A stretch of 64,000 nucleotides of DNA from NCBI GenBank assembly GCA_002438635.1, contig DJPX01000033.1, positions 26,217 through 90,216 on the forward strand, in the 5' to 3' direction. Shown piece by piece: positions 1 to 8,355 of this stretch. The position numbers and the translations under genes were made by a program. A model generated the notes under the pieces. The model made no database searches. It was not told the DNA's origin and worked only from the letters and a program-made list of their open reading frames with translations. Within the stretch, counting starts at the first letter, position 1. Each line of letters begins with the position of its first letter. The DNA is from Bacteroidales bacterium UBA6401. GTDB lineage: Bacteria > Bacteroidota > Bacteroidia > Bacteroidales > UBA932.

Positions 1-933
1 TACAATTGGCCTGGTTCTACCACCTTCTTGGTATATTTCGTGGCAAGGGAAGGCTACCCACATAGGGTTATGTCTTCTTATATCGTAACAAGCTTCGTAA
101 TTACGTACTTTTTTCCCAGAATGATAGGTGGTGGCGCTGTGATCCACATATTTATAATCGGCTTTTTCAACATTTGATTTAGGACGTTCTATGAAATCGT
201 ATGATGGCTCACTCTGAGCATAATCAAAACTGATGCTAGCATCTGGTGAATCGGTGGTTGATACTAGTTTAAGGTCATCTGATCTTCCTTGTGATATCAA
301 GCTGCTAATTTGTATGCTTATATTTTCCGTTTTGTCAGAAGTGATTTCGAATATGGCCGTAGCCCATGCCCATTTGCCGAAGCGCTCTACCTTAAAGTCA
401 AGGTAATGGAAATCAGTTGATAGCGACTTCTCATCCGTGATTCCTATTTTGAATGTCTTTCCACTTACTACAGAATTCCCATTGTTAGGATTATATAGGC
501 CTACACTTAATTTGAATGTCTTTTCATCTTTAGGAAGTTGTATATTAGACACTTGAATGAAAGCGGAACTGCTATTATATAGGATGCCGTTATTTCCTGA
601 GGCTTCTGGATAGTTTGAAGATGGAAAGGAGTTGGTAAGTTTAGCGTATGCGCTTTTATAGGTTAAATTTGATATGCCACTTCCGGTAGGATTTAGATAC
701 GAGGATGACTGGTCGAACCATATTCCGCTACATTCTGCCTTATCCATATTATCATAGTATATGATGGATTCAACAGGTTCCGGAGTGGGATCTGGACCAG
801 GTTCTGGAGTGGGGTCAGGTTTAGGTTCTGGATTAGGTTTTACTATAGGTGTTACTGGTTTTTCCGTAGGATTACACGAAAAACTTACGGACAGCAGTAA
901 TAGCGCGCTTAAAAATGGGACTAGACGTTTCAT
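1..933 (-). CDS. DNA/RNA non-specific endonuclease-like lipoprotein, C-terminus cut by window edge
   Basis: The reading frame is open from the ATG at 933 to base 1 (311 codons) and runs off the window. It starts with a lipoprotein signal peptide ending at Cys20. A proline/acidic spacer of repeated PEP and PDPTPEP units follows at about residues 22-48, probably a flexible stalk. A beta-rich middle region follows that I do not recognise. The last visible residues, about 278-311, contain NYEACYDIRRHNPMWVAF and later GGRTRP, which resembles the start of the NucA/EndA non-specific nuclease fold. In that family the catalytic DRGH motif lies further downstream, here outside the window, so activity cannot be judged. 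A TATATTTG promoter box sits six bases before the start codon. The family call is moderately sure; the gene itself is certain. Confidence 0.72.
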   Translation of the reverse strand, partial: MKRLVPFLSALLLLSVSFSCNPTEKPVTPIVKPNPEPKPDPTPEPGPDPTPEPVESIIYYDNMDKAECSGIWFDQSSSYLNPTGSGISNLTYKSAYAKLTNSFPSSNYPEASGNNGILYNSSSAFIQVSNIQLPKDEKTFKLSVGLYNPNNGNSVVSGKTFKIGITDEKSLSTDFHYLDFKVERFGKWAWATAIFEITSDKTENISIQISSLISQGRSDDLKLVSTTDSPDASISFDYAQSEPSYDFIERPKSNVEKADYKYVDHSATTYHSGKKVRNYEACYDIRRHNPMWVAFPCHEIYQEGGRTRPIV

Positions 934-939
934 ACCGAG

Positions 940-947
940 CAAATATA
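940..947 (-). promoter_or_regulatory. -7 box TATATTTG for the endonuclease lipoprotein
   Basis: Exact match to the Bacteroidetes TAnnTTTG element, read on the minus strand. Only six bases separate it from the ATG at 933, so the transcript is probably leaderless or nearly so. Confidence 0.7.
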
Positions 948-1024
948 AAAAATGTTTTCTTAATTTCGCAATGAAAATACTTTTGAGGACATTGATTTCT
1001 GGAGAAAAGGAAAAAACAGTGAAT

Positions 1025-2188
1025 ATGAAATACGATTTTGACAAAGTAGTAAATCGGCGAGGATCCGATTCGTACAAATGGGATTCTGACCCTGACCCAC
1101 AAATGCTCCCTATGTGGGTAGCAGATATGGACTTTAAGGTCGCCCCTAAAATTATAGATGCTCTGAAAAAAAGAGTAAAGCATGGAGTGTTTGGCTATGA
1201 AAAGGTTCCACAAAGTTATTATGAGTCTGTGTGTTCGTGGTTTAGGAGAAGACATGGGTGGCAGATAGCCCCTAGTAGTATTATTTACACTATAGGTGTA
1301 GTTCCAGCGCTTTCTGCTATAATCAAGGCACTTGTTCCAGATGGCGGAAAAGTGCTAGTCCAAACCCCGGTATATAATTGCTTTTTTTCTTCAATAAAAA
1401 ATAATGGTTGCGAAGTCATTTCTTCTCCACTAAGAAAGGTCGAATTGCAAGGTGAGTTCACTTATGAAATGGATTATGAGGATTTTGAAAGAAAGTGCAG
1501 CGAGGCTAAACTATTTATCCTATGTAATCCACATAACCCAGCAGGTAGAGTATGGCGAGGGGAAGAACTTTTAAAAATAAGAGAGATATGTCGTAGACAT
1601 TCTGTAATGGTGGTCTCGGATGAGATACATTGCGAATTGGTAATGCCGGGATATGAATATGTGCCGTATGCGACTATAGATCCGCAGGCCATTATATGCA
1701 TTTCTGCCAGTAAGTCATTTAATATCGCAGGATTGCAGATAGCGAATATAGTATGTCCCGATACATATATACGCTCTAAGATAGATCGTGCCATTAATAT
1801 AAACGAGGTGTGCGATGTTAATCCTTTTGGAGTAGTTGCCACCCGTGCTGCATACGATGAATGCGAGGACTGGATAGAGGAACTAGATGAGTATATTTTT
1901 GCTAATTATAAATATATGAAACAGTTTCAAAGAGAGTTCCTTCCTGCTTTTCCAATTGCTCATATGGAGGGGACTTACCTGGCGTGGATGGATTGTTCTT
2001 CCTTGGGTATGACTTCAAAAGTTTTAGATGAGGGGTTGAGGGAAAAAGCTAAGCTACATCTGAATACGGGTACCATGTACGGGGCAGAAGGAGAAGGTTT
2101 TATGCGATGGAATTTGGCTTGTCCTCGTGTACTATTACAGGAAGGGCTTAACCGTTTTAAAGAGTATATTGATAGTGTAATTAAGTGA
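1025..2188 (+). CDS. PatB/MalY family PLP-dependent aminotransferase (cystathionine beta-lyase type)
   Basis: A 387-residue fold-type I PLP enzyme of the MalY/PatB group, whose members cleave C-S bonds of cystathionine or cysteine conjugates. Family signatures are LPMWVADMDF near the N-terminus, CNPHNPAGRVW, VVSDEIHCEL, and the PLP lysine in SASKSFNIAGLQ (about Lys230). The start is the ATG at 1025; the longer open frame upstream only reads the complement of the endonuclease proline repeats. The stop overlaps the GTG start of the MATE gene, and a DUF3737 gene follows, so the three look like one operon. Substrate is not deducible. It could be a thiol-releasing lyase rather than a true aminotransferase. 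Confidence 0.9.
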   Translation: MKYDFDKVVNRRGSDSYKWDSDPDPQMLPMWVADMDFKVAPKIIDALKKRVKHGVFGYEKVPQSYYESVCSWFRRRHGWQIAPSSIIYTIGVVPALSAIIKALVPDGGKVLVQTPVYNCFFSSIKNNGCEVISSPLRKVELQGEFTYEMDYEDFERKCSEAKLFILCNPHNPAGRVWRGEELLKIREICRRHSVMVVSDEIHCELVMPGYEYVPYATIDPQAIICISASKSFNIAGLQIANIVCPDTYIRSKIDRAININEVCDVNPFGVVATRAAYDECEDWIEELDEYIFANYKYMKQFQREFLPAFPIAHMEGTYLAWMDCSSLGMTSKVLDEGLREKAKLHLNTGTMYGAEGEGFMRWNLACPRVLLQEGLNRFKEYIDSVIK

Positions 2189-3588
2189 GTACAGAACAAC
2201 TGCTGTCTTTAATAAAGGAGGATCGTCCGATGTCTTTTGTTCAAAGACTTAATTTGACGATCCAGCTTAGTTTACCGGCTATAGTAGCACAATTATCATC
2301 GATAGTAATGCAATATATAGATGCGGCTATGGTGGGAAGCCTGGGGGCGCAGGCCTCGGCATCCATTGGACTGGTATCCACGACCACATGGCTATTTTCC
2401 GGACTATGTGCCGCTGTCGTAGCCGGTTTTTCGGTCCAAGTGGCTCATCATATAGGTGCTAAGGAAGAAAAAAGCGCACGCGTTATATTGCGTCAAGCTA
2501 TTAGCTCTACGGCCGTTTTTAGCGTTATTTTAGCATTGATAGGGGTTTTAATAAGCCCTTATTTGCCAATATGGCTTGGCGGAGATCCTTCTATACGAGA
2601 AGGTGCATCAGATTATTTTTTGATTTACTGTATGTTTCTTCCTGTATTGCAAATCAATTTCCTGTCGAGCAGTATGCTGCGCTATAGTGGAAATATGAAG
2701 TTCCCTAGCCTTATGGGGGTTGTTATGTGTTTCCTTGATGTGGTTTTCAATTTTTTCTTGATATTCCCTTCCAGACAGATAGGTTCGTTAATGATTCCGG
2801 GTGCCGGGCTTGGCATAAAGGGCGCCGCCTTAGGTACGGCCGCTGCACATTTGGTGGCTGCTGTAGTGTTGTTCCGCTATCTTTGCACCCGAAGTAGTGC
2901 TCTAAAGATAGTTGGAGAACCTGGAAGTTTCCGCCCATCGGGGAGTGTGCTTAGGCGTTCTATACAAATAGGCCTTCCTATGGGAGTGGAACATCTTATG
3001 ATATGTGGAGCGCAGATTATGACCACCATTATAGTCGCCCCTTTGGGAGTGGTGGCTATAGCGGCCAATTCTTTTGCTATTACTGCCGAGAGTCTGTGTT
3101 ATATGCCAGGGTATGGTATAGCGGATGCGGCAGCAACGCTTGTGGGTCAGAGCCTTGGTGCGCGAAGAGTCTCTCTTGCCAGGAGTTTTGCCCGTTTGGC
3201 AGTAGGCACAGGAATGGGCGTTATGACACTCATGGGGGTGGTCATGTATGTTTTTGCTCCGCAGATAATAGGATTTATGTCGCCGGTGAGCGAGATAGTG
3301 GATTTGGGTGCTGAAGTACTTCGAGTAGAGGCGTTTGCCGAGCCAATGTTTGCTGCATCCATTGTGGCTTATAGTGCTTTTGTAGGAGCTGCGGATACAT
3401 TGGCCCCATGTTTGATGAATTTGGCGAGCATTTGGGGAGTAAGGTTGACGCTGGCCGCGATCTTGGCCCCACGATTAGGCCTTCGGGGAGTGTGGATAGC
3501 GATGTGTGTGGAGCTTTGTTTTAGAGGTATGATTTTTTTAGTTAGATTATTTCGTGAGAAATGGATAAAAAGATATGAAAGTAATTAA
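2185..3588 (+). CDS. MATE family efflux transporter
   Basis: A 467-residue polytopic inner-membrane protein of the multidrug and toxin extrusion family, which exports organic cations and drugs using Na+ or H+ gradients. It has about twelve hydrophobic segments in two MatE halves; the N-terminal LPAIVAQLSSIVMQYIDAAM and the repeat-like second half GLPMGVEHLMICGAQIM are typical. The GTG at 2185 overlaps the upstream TGA (GTGA). An ATG at 2230, preceded at eight bases by AGGAGG, an unusually good Shine-Dalgarno for this organism, is an alternative start giving 452 residues. I keep the longer form because its extra residues (EQLLSLIKEDRPMSF) read as coding. The 3' end overlaps the DUF3737 gene by 14 bases. 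Confidence 0.9.
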   Translation: MSTEQLLSLIKEDRPMSFVQRLNLTIQLSLPAIVAQLSSIVMQYIDAAMVGSLGAQASASIGLVSTTTWLFSGLCAAVVAGFSVQVAHHIGAKEEKSARVILRQAISSTAVFSVILALIGVLISPYLPIWLGGDPSIREGASDYFLIYCMFLPVLQINFLSSSMLRYSGNMKFPSLMGVVMCFLDVVFNFFLIFPSRQIGSLMIPGAGLGIKGAALGTAAAHLVAAVVLFRYLCTRSSALKIVGEPGSFRPSGSVLRRSIQIGLPMGVEHLMICGAQIMTTIIVAPLGVVAIAANSFAITAESLCYMPGYGIADAAATLVGQSLGARRVSLARSFARLAVGTGMGVMTLMGVVMYVFAPQIIGFMSPVSEIVDLGAEVLRVEAFAEPMFAASIVAYSAFVGAADTLAPCLMNLASIWGVRLTLAAILAPRLGLRGVWIAMCVELCFRGMIFLVRLFREKWIKRYESN

Positions 3589-4414
3589 AGATAAGGAATT
3601 TGGTGGAGAAAGGCCATTATTTGCCTCACATGATTTGTGTCTTGAAAATGTAACGATACACGCTGGAGAGTCGGCTATTAAGGAGTGTTCTGATATTGAG
3701 GCGTGCGAATGCCGTTTCGAGGGGAGTTATCCCTTTTGGCATGTACATGGATTCATAATAGATAGGTGCTATTTCGATGTAGGAGCTCGTTCGGCTTTAT
3801 GGTATTCCGATCACTTGAAGATGACAAATACTATAATAGATGCGCCTAAGATGTTTAGGGAAATGCACGATGTTGAGTTGGAAAATGTAACTATCAATGA
3901 CGCCGATGAGATTTTCTGGCGTTGCGCTAATATAAAAGCGCGCGATTTGAAATTGCATAATGGAACATATCCATTTATGTTCAGTGAAAATATTCGTGTG
4001 GATAATCTGGAAAGCGACAGCAAGTATGTATTTCAGTATACTAGAAATGTCGAGATACATAATGCTAAGATTGTTACAAAAGATGCTTTTTGGGAGTCGG
4101 AAAATGTAACTATATATGATTCGGAGCTTGATGGAGAATACCTTGGATGGCATTCCAGAGGGCTTCATCTTGTTAATTGTCATATAAGCGGGGAGCAGCC
4201 CCTATGCTATGCAGATGATTTGGTCCTTGAAAACTGCACTTTCGATCCTGCTTGTGATAGAGCTTTTGAATATTCTACGCTACATGCTGATATAAGAGGT
4301 GCTATTACGAATATAAAGAATCCTCGTAGCGGATATATTCGGGCCAATTCGATAGGCTCCGTTACGATTGATGAAAATATCAAAGCACCGGCTGATTGCA
4401 AGATAATAATTTAA
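3575..4414 (+). CDS. DUF3737 family protein, predicted right-handed beta-helix
   Basis: This 279-residue protein matches the DUF3737 family by eye. It has no signal peptide or membrane segment, so it is probably cytoplasmic. It is built of short turns with recurring phrases such as LENVTIHAG, LENVTINDA, SENVTIYDS and LENCTFDPA, plus recurrent aromatic-Trp positions (YPFWHV, ALWYSD, EIFWRC, AFWESE, YLGWHS). That periodicity is what a pectin-lyase-like parallel beta-helix would give. The function of the family is unknown. Its start lies inside the MATE gene, so it is translationally coupled to it. Similar proteins are, to my knowledge, often found beside MalY-like and MATE genes, which suggests a shared pathway. 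No enzyme activity is claimed. Confidence 0.85.
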   Translation: MKVIKDKEFGGERPLFASHDLCLENVTIHAGESAIKECSDIEACECRFEGSYPFWHVHGFIIDRCYFDVGARSALWYSDHLKMTNTIIDAPKMFREMHDVELENVTINDADEIFWRCANIKARDLKLHNGTYPFMFSENIRVDNLESDSKYVFQYTRNVEIHNAKIVTKDAFWESENVTIYDSELDGEYLGWHSRGLHLVNCHISGEQPLCYADDLVLENCTFDPACDRAFEYSTLHADIRGAITNIKNPRSGYIRANSIGSVTIDENIKAPADCKIII

Positions 4415-4497
4415 GTTTTGCAAGAGGTGGGTTTCGGTGGAAAGTTAAATAAATATTAATTCGCGAAATTTGAGGAAGACAATTGTAGAATAATTGC

Positions 4498-4505
4498 TAT
4501 ATTTA
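4498..4505 (+). promoter_or_regulatory. Possible -7 box TATATTTA before the ABC exporter operon
   Basis: One-mismatch match to TAnnTTTG, 22 bases before the ATG at 4528, in the only sizeable gap (113 bases) between the DUF3737 gene and the ABC genes. Weaker than the other promoters listed. Confidence 0.4.
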
Positions 4506-4527
4506 GCAGTTCAAAATGTTTTGAAAA

Positions 4528-5382
4528 ATGGCTATAGTAGAAATTAAAAATGTCAGTAAGAACTTCGGCCAGAAGGTGGCTCTCGATGATGTGAGCCTGG
4601 AAATACCCGAGGGAAAGATTTTTGGATTTCTTGGCCCGAATGGGGCGGGAAAGACCACGTTGATAAGAATAATTAACAGAATAACTATTCCATCGAGTGG
4701 TCAGGTTTTCTTTCAAGGACATCCTATTACACAGGATGATGTGGAAAAAATCGGATACATGCCTGAAGAAAGAGGCCTTTACAAGAAGATGAAGGTAGGA
4801 GATCAGGCTATGTATTTCGCTCAGCTTAAAGGGATGAGTAAAACAGATGCTCAAAATGCCTTAAAAGAGTGGTTCGAGCGTTTCGGTATTCAGAGCTGGT
4901 GGAATAAAAAAGTTGAAGAATTATCCAAGGGAATGGCCCAAAAGGTTCAATTCATCACTACTGTAGTTCATAGGCCTAAACTCTTGATTCTCGACGAACC
5001 TTTCTCTGGCTTCGACCCGGTAAATGCTGAGTTGGTCAGAAATGAGATTCTCCGATTAAAAAACGAAGGTGCGACTATTATACTTTCCACTCATAATATG
5101 GAAAGTGTAGAGGAGCTTTGCGATAATATAGCACTGATAAATAACTCGCATCTGGTAATTACGGGAGGTGTGAGCGATATAAGGCATAAGTTTGGAAAGA
5201 ATGAAATAGAGCTGGTTTATTCTGATGCTGAAGGTGTTCATACTCAGATACTTCCAAAGGAAGCCGATGGCGTTCTTACGCTTGAGTCTTATTTGAAAAA
5301 AGGAGTGGATATAGTGTCTTATCGTGAACTTGTTCCAAGTATGAATGATATTTTCATCAAATTAGTTAAAGGGGAGGAATAA
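4528..5382 (+). CDS. ABC transporter ATP-binding protein (NatA/DUF4162 type)
   Basis: A 284-residue ABC ATPase. Walker A is GPNGAGKTT (Lys42), the signature motif is the variant LSKGMAQK, and Walker B is LLILDEPFSGFDP followed by an H-loop in STHNMES. The region after about residue 220 fits the DUF4162 tail seen in NatA-like exporters. It lies two bases before a matching ABC-2 permease, so the two genes form one exporter. NatAB-type systems extrude Na+ or amphipathic compounds; the substrate here is not known. Two lipoprotein genes for a split 5'-nucleotidase follow in the same run, which may be simple operon packing. Confidence 0.9.
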   Translation: MAIVEIKNVSKNFGQKVALDDVSLEIPEGKIFGFLGPNGAGKTTLIRIINRITIPSSGQVFFQGHPITQDDVEKIGYMPEERGLYKKMKVGDQAMYFAQLKGMSKTDAQNALKEWFERFGIQSWWNKKVEELSKGMAQKVQFITTVVHRPKLLILDEPFSGFDPVNAELVRNEILRLKNEGATIILSTHNMESVEELCDNIALINNSHLVITGGVSDIRHKFGKNEIELVYSDAEGVHTQILPKEADGVLTLESYLKKGVDIVSYRELVPSMNDIFIKLVKGEE

Positions 5383-5384
5383 TT

Positions 5385-6740
5385 ATGAATCTACGCACAA
5401 TATCTCTTGTAATCAATAGAGAATATTCCACAAGGGTAAAGAAGAAGAGCTTTTTGCTGACTACATTTCTTGTCCCTGTGCTTATGGTGGCTTGTGGAGT
5501 TATAATGGCACTTATGGTAATAAACACCAAGGATAAAGTTAAGACAATAGCGGTGGTAGATGAATCTGGTATCGTTATGTCTCATCTAAAAAGTAATGAG
5601 TCCATTAGTTATAAAGATATGTCAGCACAGCCTCTGGATAGTGTCAAGACGCATCTTTCGAAATTGGGACTTGACGGGGTGCTGAATGTTTCTAAAATCG
5701 ATGAAAATAAAAGCGTTCAAGTTACGTTTACTTCGCTTAAACCTGTAGGTATGGGGGTTACGGATAATATGAGCCACTATATTAATGAGGCAGTGGAGGA
5801 TTACCGCGTCGAGTCTTATGGTATTGCGGGATTGTCTGATATAGTGAATAGCATTAAGGCTGATGTACCTATTCGTTCTTATGTTATCGACTCATCAGGA
5901 GACGAGAAAATAAGTGAAAGTGGGGTTAATTCCATATTATCTATGCTTTTGGGCATCTTTATATTCATTTTCATCACCACATTTGGCTCTATGGTTATGT
6001 CAGCAGTGGTAGAAGAGAAGACCAGCAAGGTTGTAGAGGTGCTTATTAGCAGCGTGAAGTCCACTGACCTTATGTTCGGAAAGATTATAGGCGTAGCCCT
6101 TGTGGCGCTTACTCAGTTCTTTCTGTGGATAGTGCTGTCGGTAATTTTATTCTCTGCAGGTATGGGCATCATCGCTCCTAAAATTATGAACACTGTCGAT
6201 GCCCAGGCCGTAATTGCTAATCTTCCGGCAGGAACGGGCCAATTCGATACTATGACTGCAGTGCTCTCACAAAGTGACGGAGAATTGGCAGATGCGCTTG
6301 CCACTCTGTCTGGCATGAACCTTGGTCAGATGGCGATTTTCTTTATAGTCTTTTTTGTGCTAGGATATTTGCTTTATGCTTCGCTTTTTGCGGCTATAGG
6401 CTCGGCTGCAGTGGATAACGAGAATGACACTAACCAGCTTCAACTGCCAGTTACTGTGCCTCTTATGATAGCATATATTATAGCTTTATACGCATATAAT
6501 GCACCTGATAGCAGCGTAGCAGTATGGGGTTCTATGATACCATTTACATCGCCTATTGTAATGCTGGCTAGAATACCTTTCGGTGTTCCGGCTTGGCAGA
6601 TAGGGCTTTCGATTGTTATTCTGATCTTGACTACTGTTGCCTGTGCTTGGCTTTCAGCTAAGATATATAGAGTCGGCGTATTGATGTATGGCAAAAAAAC
6701 TACATACAAGGATTTGTGGAAATGGTTAAAACAAAAGTAA
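5385..6740 (+). CDS. ABC-2 type transporter permease (NatB-like)
   Basis: A 451-residue permease. One membrane segment lies near residues 22-45. A large extracytoplasmic domain of about 150 residues follows, then a cluster of five or so membrane segments from about residue 185 to the end. The phrase VVEEKTSKVVEVLISSV after the second membrane segment is characteristic of NatB/ABC-2 permeases with a large soluble loop. It partners with the ATPase immediately upstream. Its 3' end overlaps the next gene by about 19 bases. Substrate unknown. Confidence 0.88.
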   Translation: MNLRTISLVINREYSTRVKKKSFLLTTFLVPVLMVACGVIMALMVINTKDKVKTIAVVDESGIVMSHLKSNESISYKDMSAQPLDSVKTHLSKLGLDGVLNVSKIDENKSVQVTFTSLKPVGMGVTDNMSHYINEAVEDYRVESYGIAGLSDIVNSIKADVPIRSYVIDSSGDEKISESGVNSILSMLLGIFIFIFITTFGSMVMSAVVEEKTSKVVEVLISSVKSTDLMFGKIIGVALVALTQFFLWIVLSVILFSAGMGIIAPKIMNTVDAQAVIANLPAGTGQFDTMTAVLSQSDGELADALATLSGMNLGQMAIFFIVFFVLGYLLYASLFAAIGSAAVDNENDTNQLQLPVTVPLMIAYIIALYAYNAPDSSVAVWGSMIPFTSPIVMLARIPFGVPAWQIGLSIVILILTTVACAWLSAKIYRVGVLMYGKKTTYKDLWKWLKQK

Positions 6741-7549
6741 TTGCAGGATTTATTTTGATATTGGCCATAGTAGGCGGGTGTGGTACATCTTATTCGTGGT
6801 CAGTAATTAATGCAGATGCCTCACGAACGGGGGTTAAGCCGGCAAAGGCAGATAACACCGAGCAAGCGCTAGGCTATGTTGTAGACGGAACGTATTATGC
6901 TCCATCGGGGGAGGTTTATTCACAGGGGGCTACGCCACAATTGGCATCTATACTTATTAAAGCCCAGCCGCAGATGGCTCCTCTTAAGGAGGTTATCGCT
7001 TACGCTCCTAAGTCTATGAGCAGCAGTTATCCCCAGAGTGAGTTATCTAATTTTACGGTTGATTGCATAATGAGTACTACTCAGAAGTTGACCGGAAAGA
7101 AAGTGGATGTGGGGATTATGAATTTCGGTGGTATACGATGCTCAATACCGCAAGGCGATGTCTTGCTTGACGATATTGTTTCTATGTTCCCATTTAAGAA
7201 TTACCTTGTCTATGTAGCGATGGAGGGGGACGATTTGCGTGAACTATTTGAGAAGATGGCTTCATCTAAGATGCAGGCTGTAGGCGGAGTTGAGGTTGTG
7301 ATTAAAGATGATGAGTTAGAAAGCTTGAAGGTAGGAGGAGAGGAGGTCGATGACGATAAGATTTACGGAGTGGCAAGTATCGATTTTCTTTTAAGAGGAG
7401 GCGATAACCTTAATCTTGCTGACGAAGCTCAGGATATTATATATACCGGAGTTCTTTTGAAGGATTGTATACTCGAGAAAATATATGAATTGAGCGCTGC
7501 GGGTATGCCACTTGAGTATCATTTGGATGATAGAATAGTAATTGAGTAA
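6722..7549 (+). CDS. 5'-nucleotidase C-terminal domain lipoprotein
   Basis: A lipoprotein of 275 residues with signal peptide and lipobox VGGC. It contains only the 5_nucleotid_C domain of the UshA/NT5E family: the substrate-binding pieces FGGIRCSIPQGDV, MFPFKNYLVYV and VASIDFLLRGGDN are visible. The metallophosphoesterase half is absent and is encoded by the next gene, whose ATG overlaps this stop. In UshA both domains are in one chain with the catalytic domain first; here the order is reversed and the chain is split. The ATG at 6722 is preferred over a GTG at 6716. The two proteins presumably associate at the outer face of a membrane to dephosphorylate nucleotides. Confidence 0.82.
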   Translation: MVKTKVIAGFILILAIVGGCGTSYSWSVINADASRTGVKPAKADNTEQALGYVVDGTYYAPSGEVYSQGATPQLASILIKAQPQMAPLKEVIAYAPKSMSSSYPQSELSNFTVDCIMSTTQKLTGKKVDVGIMNFGGIRCSIPQGDVLLDDIVSMFPFKNYLVYVAMEGDDLRELFEKMASSKMQAVGGVEVVIKDDELESLKVGGEEVDDDKIYGVASIDFLLRGGDNLNLADEAQDIIYTGVLLKDCILEKIYELSAAGMPLEYHLDDRIVIE

Positions 7550-8355
7550 TGAAAAGACATTTAATAATAATTATAGCAGCTGTTGTTCTAGCGGTAGCAT
7601 CATGTTCGCCGAAGTTAGTGATTCTTCATGTTAATGACACTCATTCTCATCTTGAGCCTGTAAGAGATACAGAAAAATATGGACAAGCCGGAATTATAGA
7701 AAGGGGTGCTATCGTAGATAGTGTGCGTAGAGCTAGAGGAGAAGATAATGTGCTTTTGGTTCATGCGGGAGATTTCAATCAGGGCACTTCATATTACACG
7801 CAGTTCGGAGGTGAGTTGGAAGTGGAGGCGGTCAATGCTTTCCGTTATGATTGTATCACGCTAGGCAATCACGAGTTTGATAACGGCGTGGAGGATTTGG
7901 CTGCAAGGTTGAGAAAACTTAATTGCCCGGTGGTATGTGCTAATCTTAAGGTTGAAGGAACAGCCCTTGAAGGAATAGTAAAACCTTATGCTATAGTGAA
8001 TAAGGCTGGAAAAAAGATAGGTATTATAGGGCTTGCTCCAGATCTTTCTTCAAATGTGTCCTATGAGATTTCCTCAAAGTTAGTACAGTATAACTCGGCT
8101 GAGGTGACAAATCGTTATGCCGAATATCTTAAGAAAGAGCAAGGGTGTGATATAGTGTTGCTTTTATCTCATTTGGGCTTAAGTGACGATATTAAACTGG
8201 TAAGGCTGACTAAGGATGTTGATATTGTAGTGGGAGGTCACTCTCACACTTTTCTGGATAAGATAAAATACCAAACTAACGCCCTAGGACGCAGGATCCC
8301 TATAGTAACGGATGGTTGTTGGGGGTTCGGAGTGGGACAGCTGATAGTAAAATAA
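7549..8355 (+). CDS. 5'-nucleotidase catalytic-domain (metallophosphoesterase) lipoprotein
   Basis: A 268-residue lipoprotein (signal peptide ending VASC, Cys near 19) consisting of the calcineurin-like catalytic domain of the 5'-nucleotidase family. Metal-binding motifs are in order: NDTHSH, HAGDFNQGT, LGNHEFDNG, LLSHLGL and GGHSHTF. The chain stops where the C-terminal substrate domain would begin in UshA; that domain is the preceding gene. The start codon overlaps the upstream stop (ATGA-type junction), so the two are co-translated. Expected role is hydrolysis of extracellular or periplasmic nucleotides. Whether the pair is active only as a complex is an inference. It converges tail to tail with corA. 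Confidence 0.87.
   Translation: MKRHLIIIIAAVVLAVASCSPKLVILHVNDTHSHLEPVRDTEKYGQAGIIERGAIVDSVRRARGEDNVLLVHAGDFNQGTSYYTQFGGELEVEAVNAFRYDCITLGNHEFDNGVEDLAARLRKLNCPVVCANLKVEGTALEGIVKPYAIVNKAGKKIGIIGLAPDLSSNVSYEISSKLVQYNSAEVTNRYAEYLKKEQGCDIVLLLSHLGLSDDIKLVRLTKDVDIVVGGHSHTFLDKIKYQTNALGRRIPIVTDGCWGFGVGQLIVK

Noticed and set aside
761..1024. N-terminal extension of the PatB/MalY frame rich in Gly-Ser repeats
   Set aside because: It is the complement of the proline repeats of the minus-strand endonuclease lipoprotein; family homology begins at the ATG at 1025.
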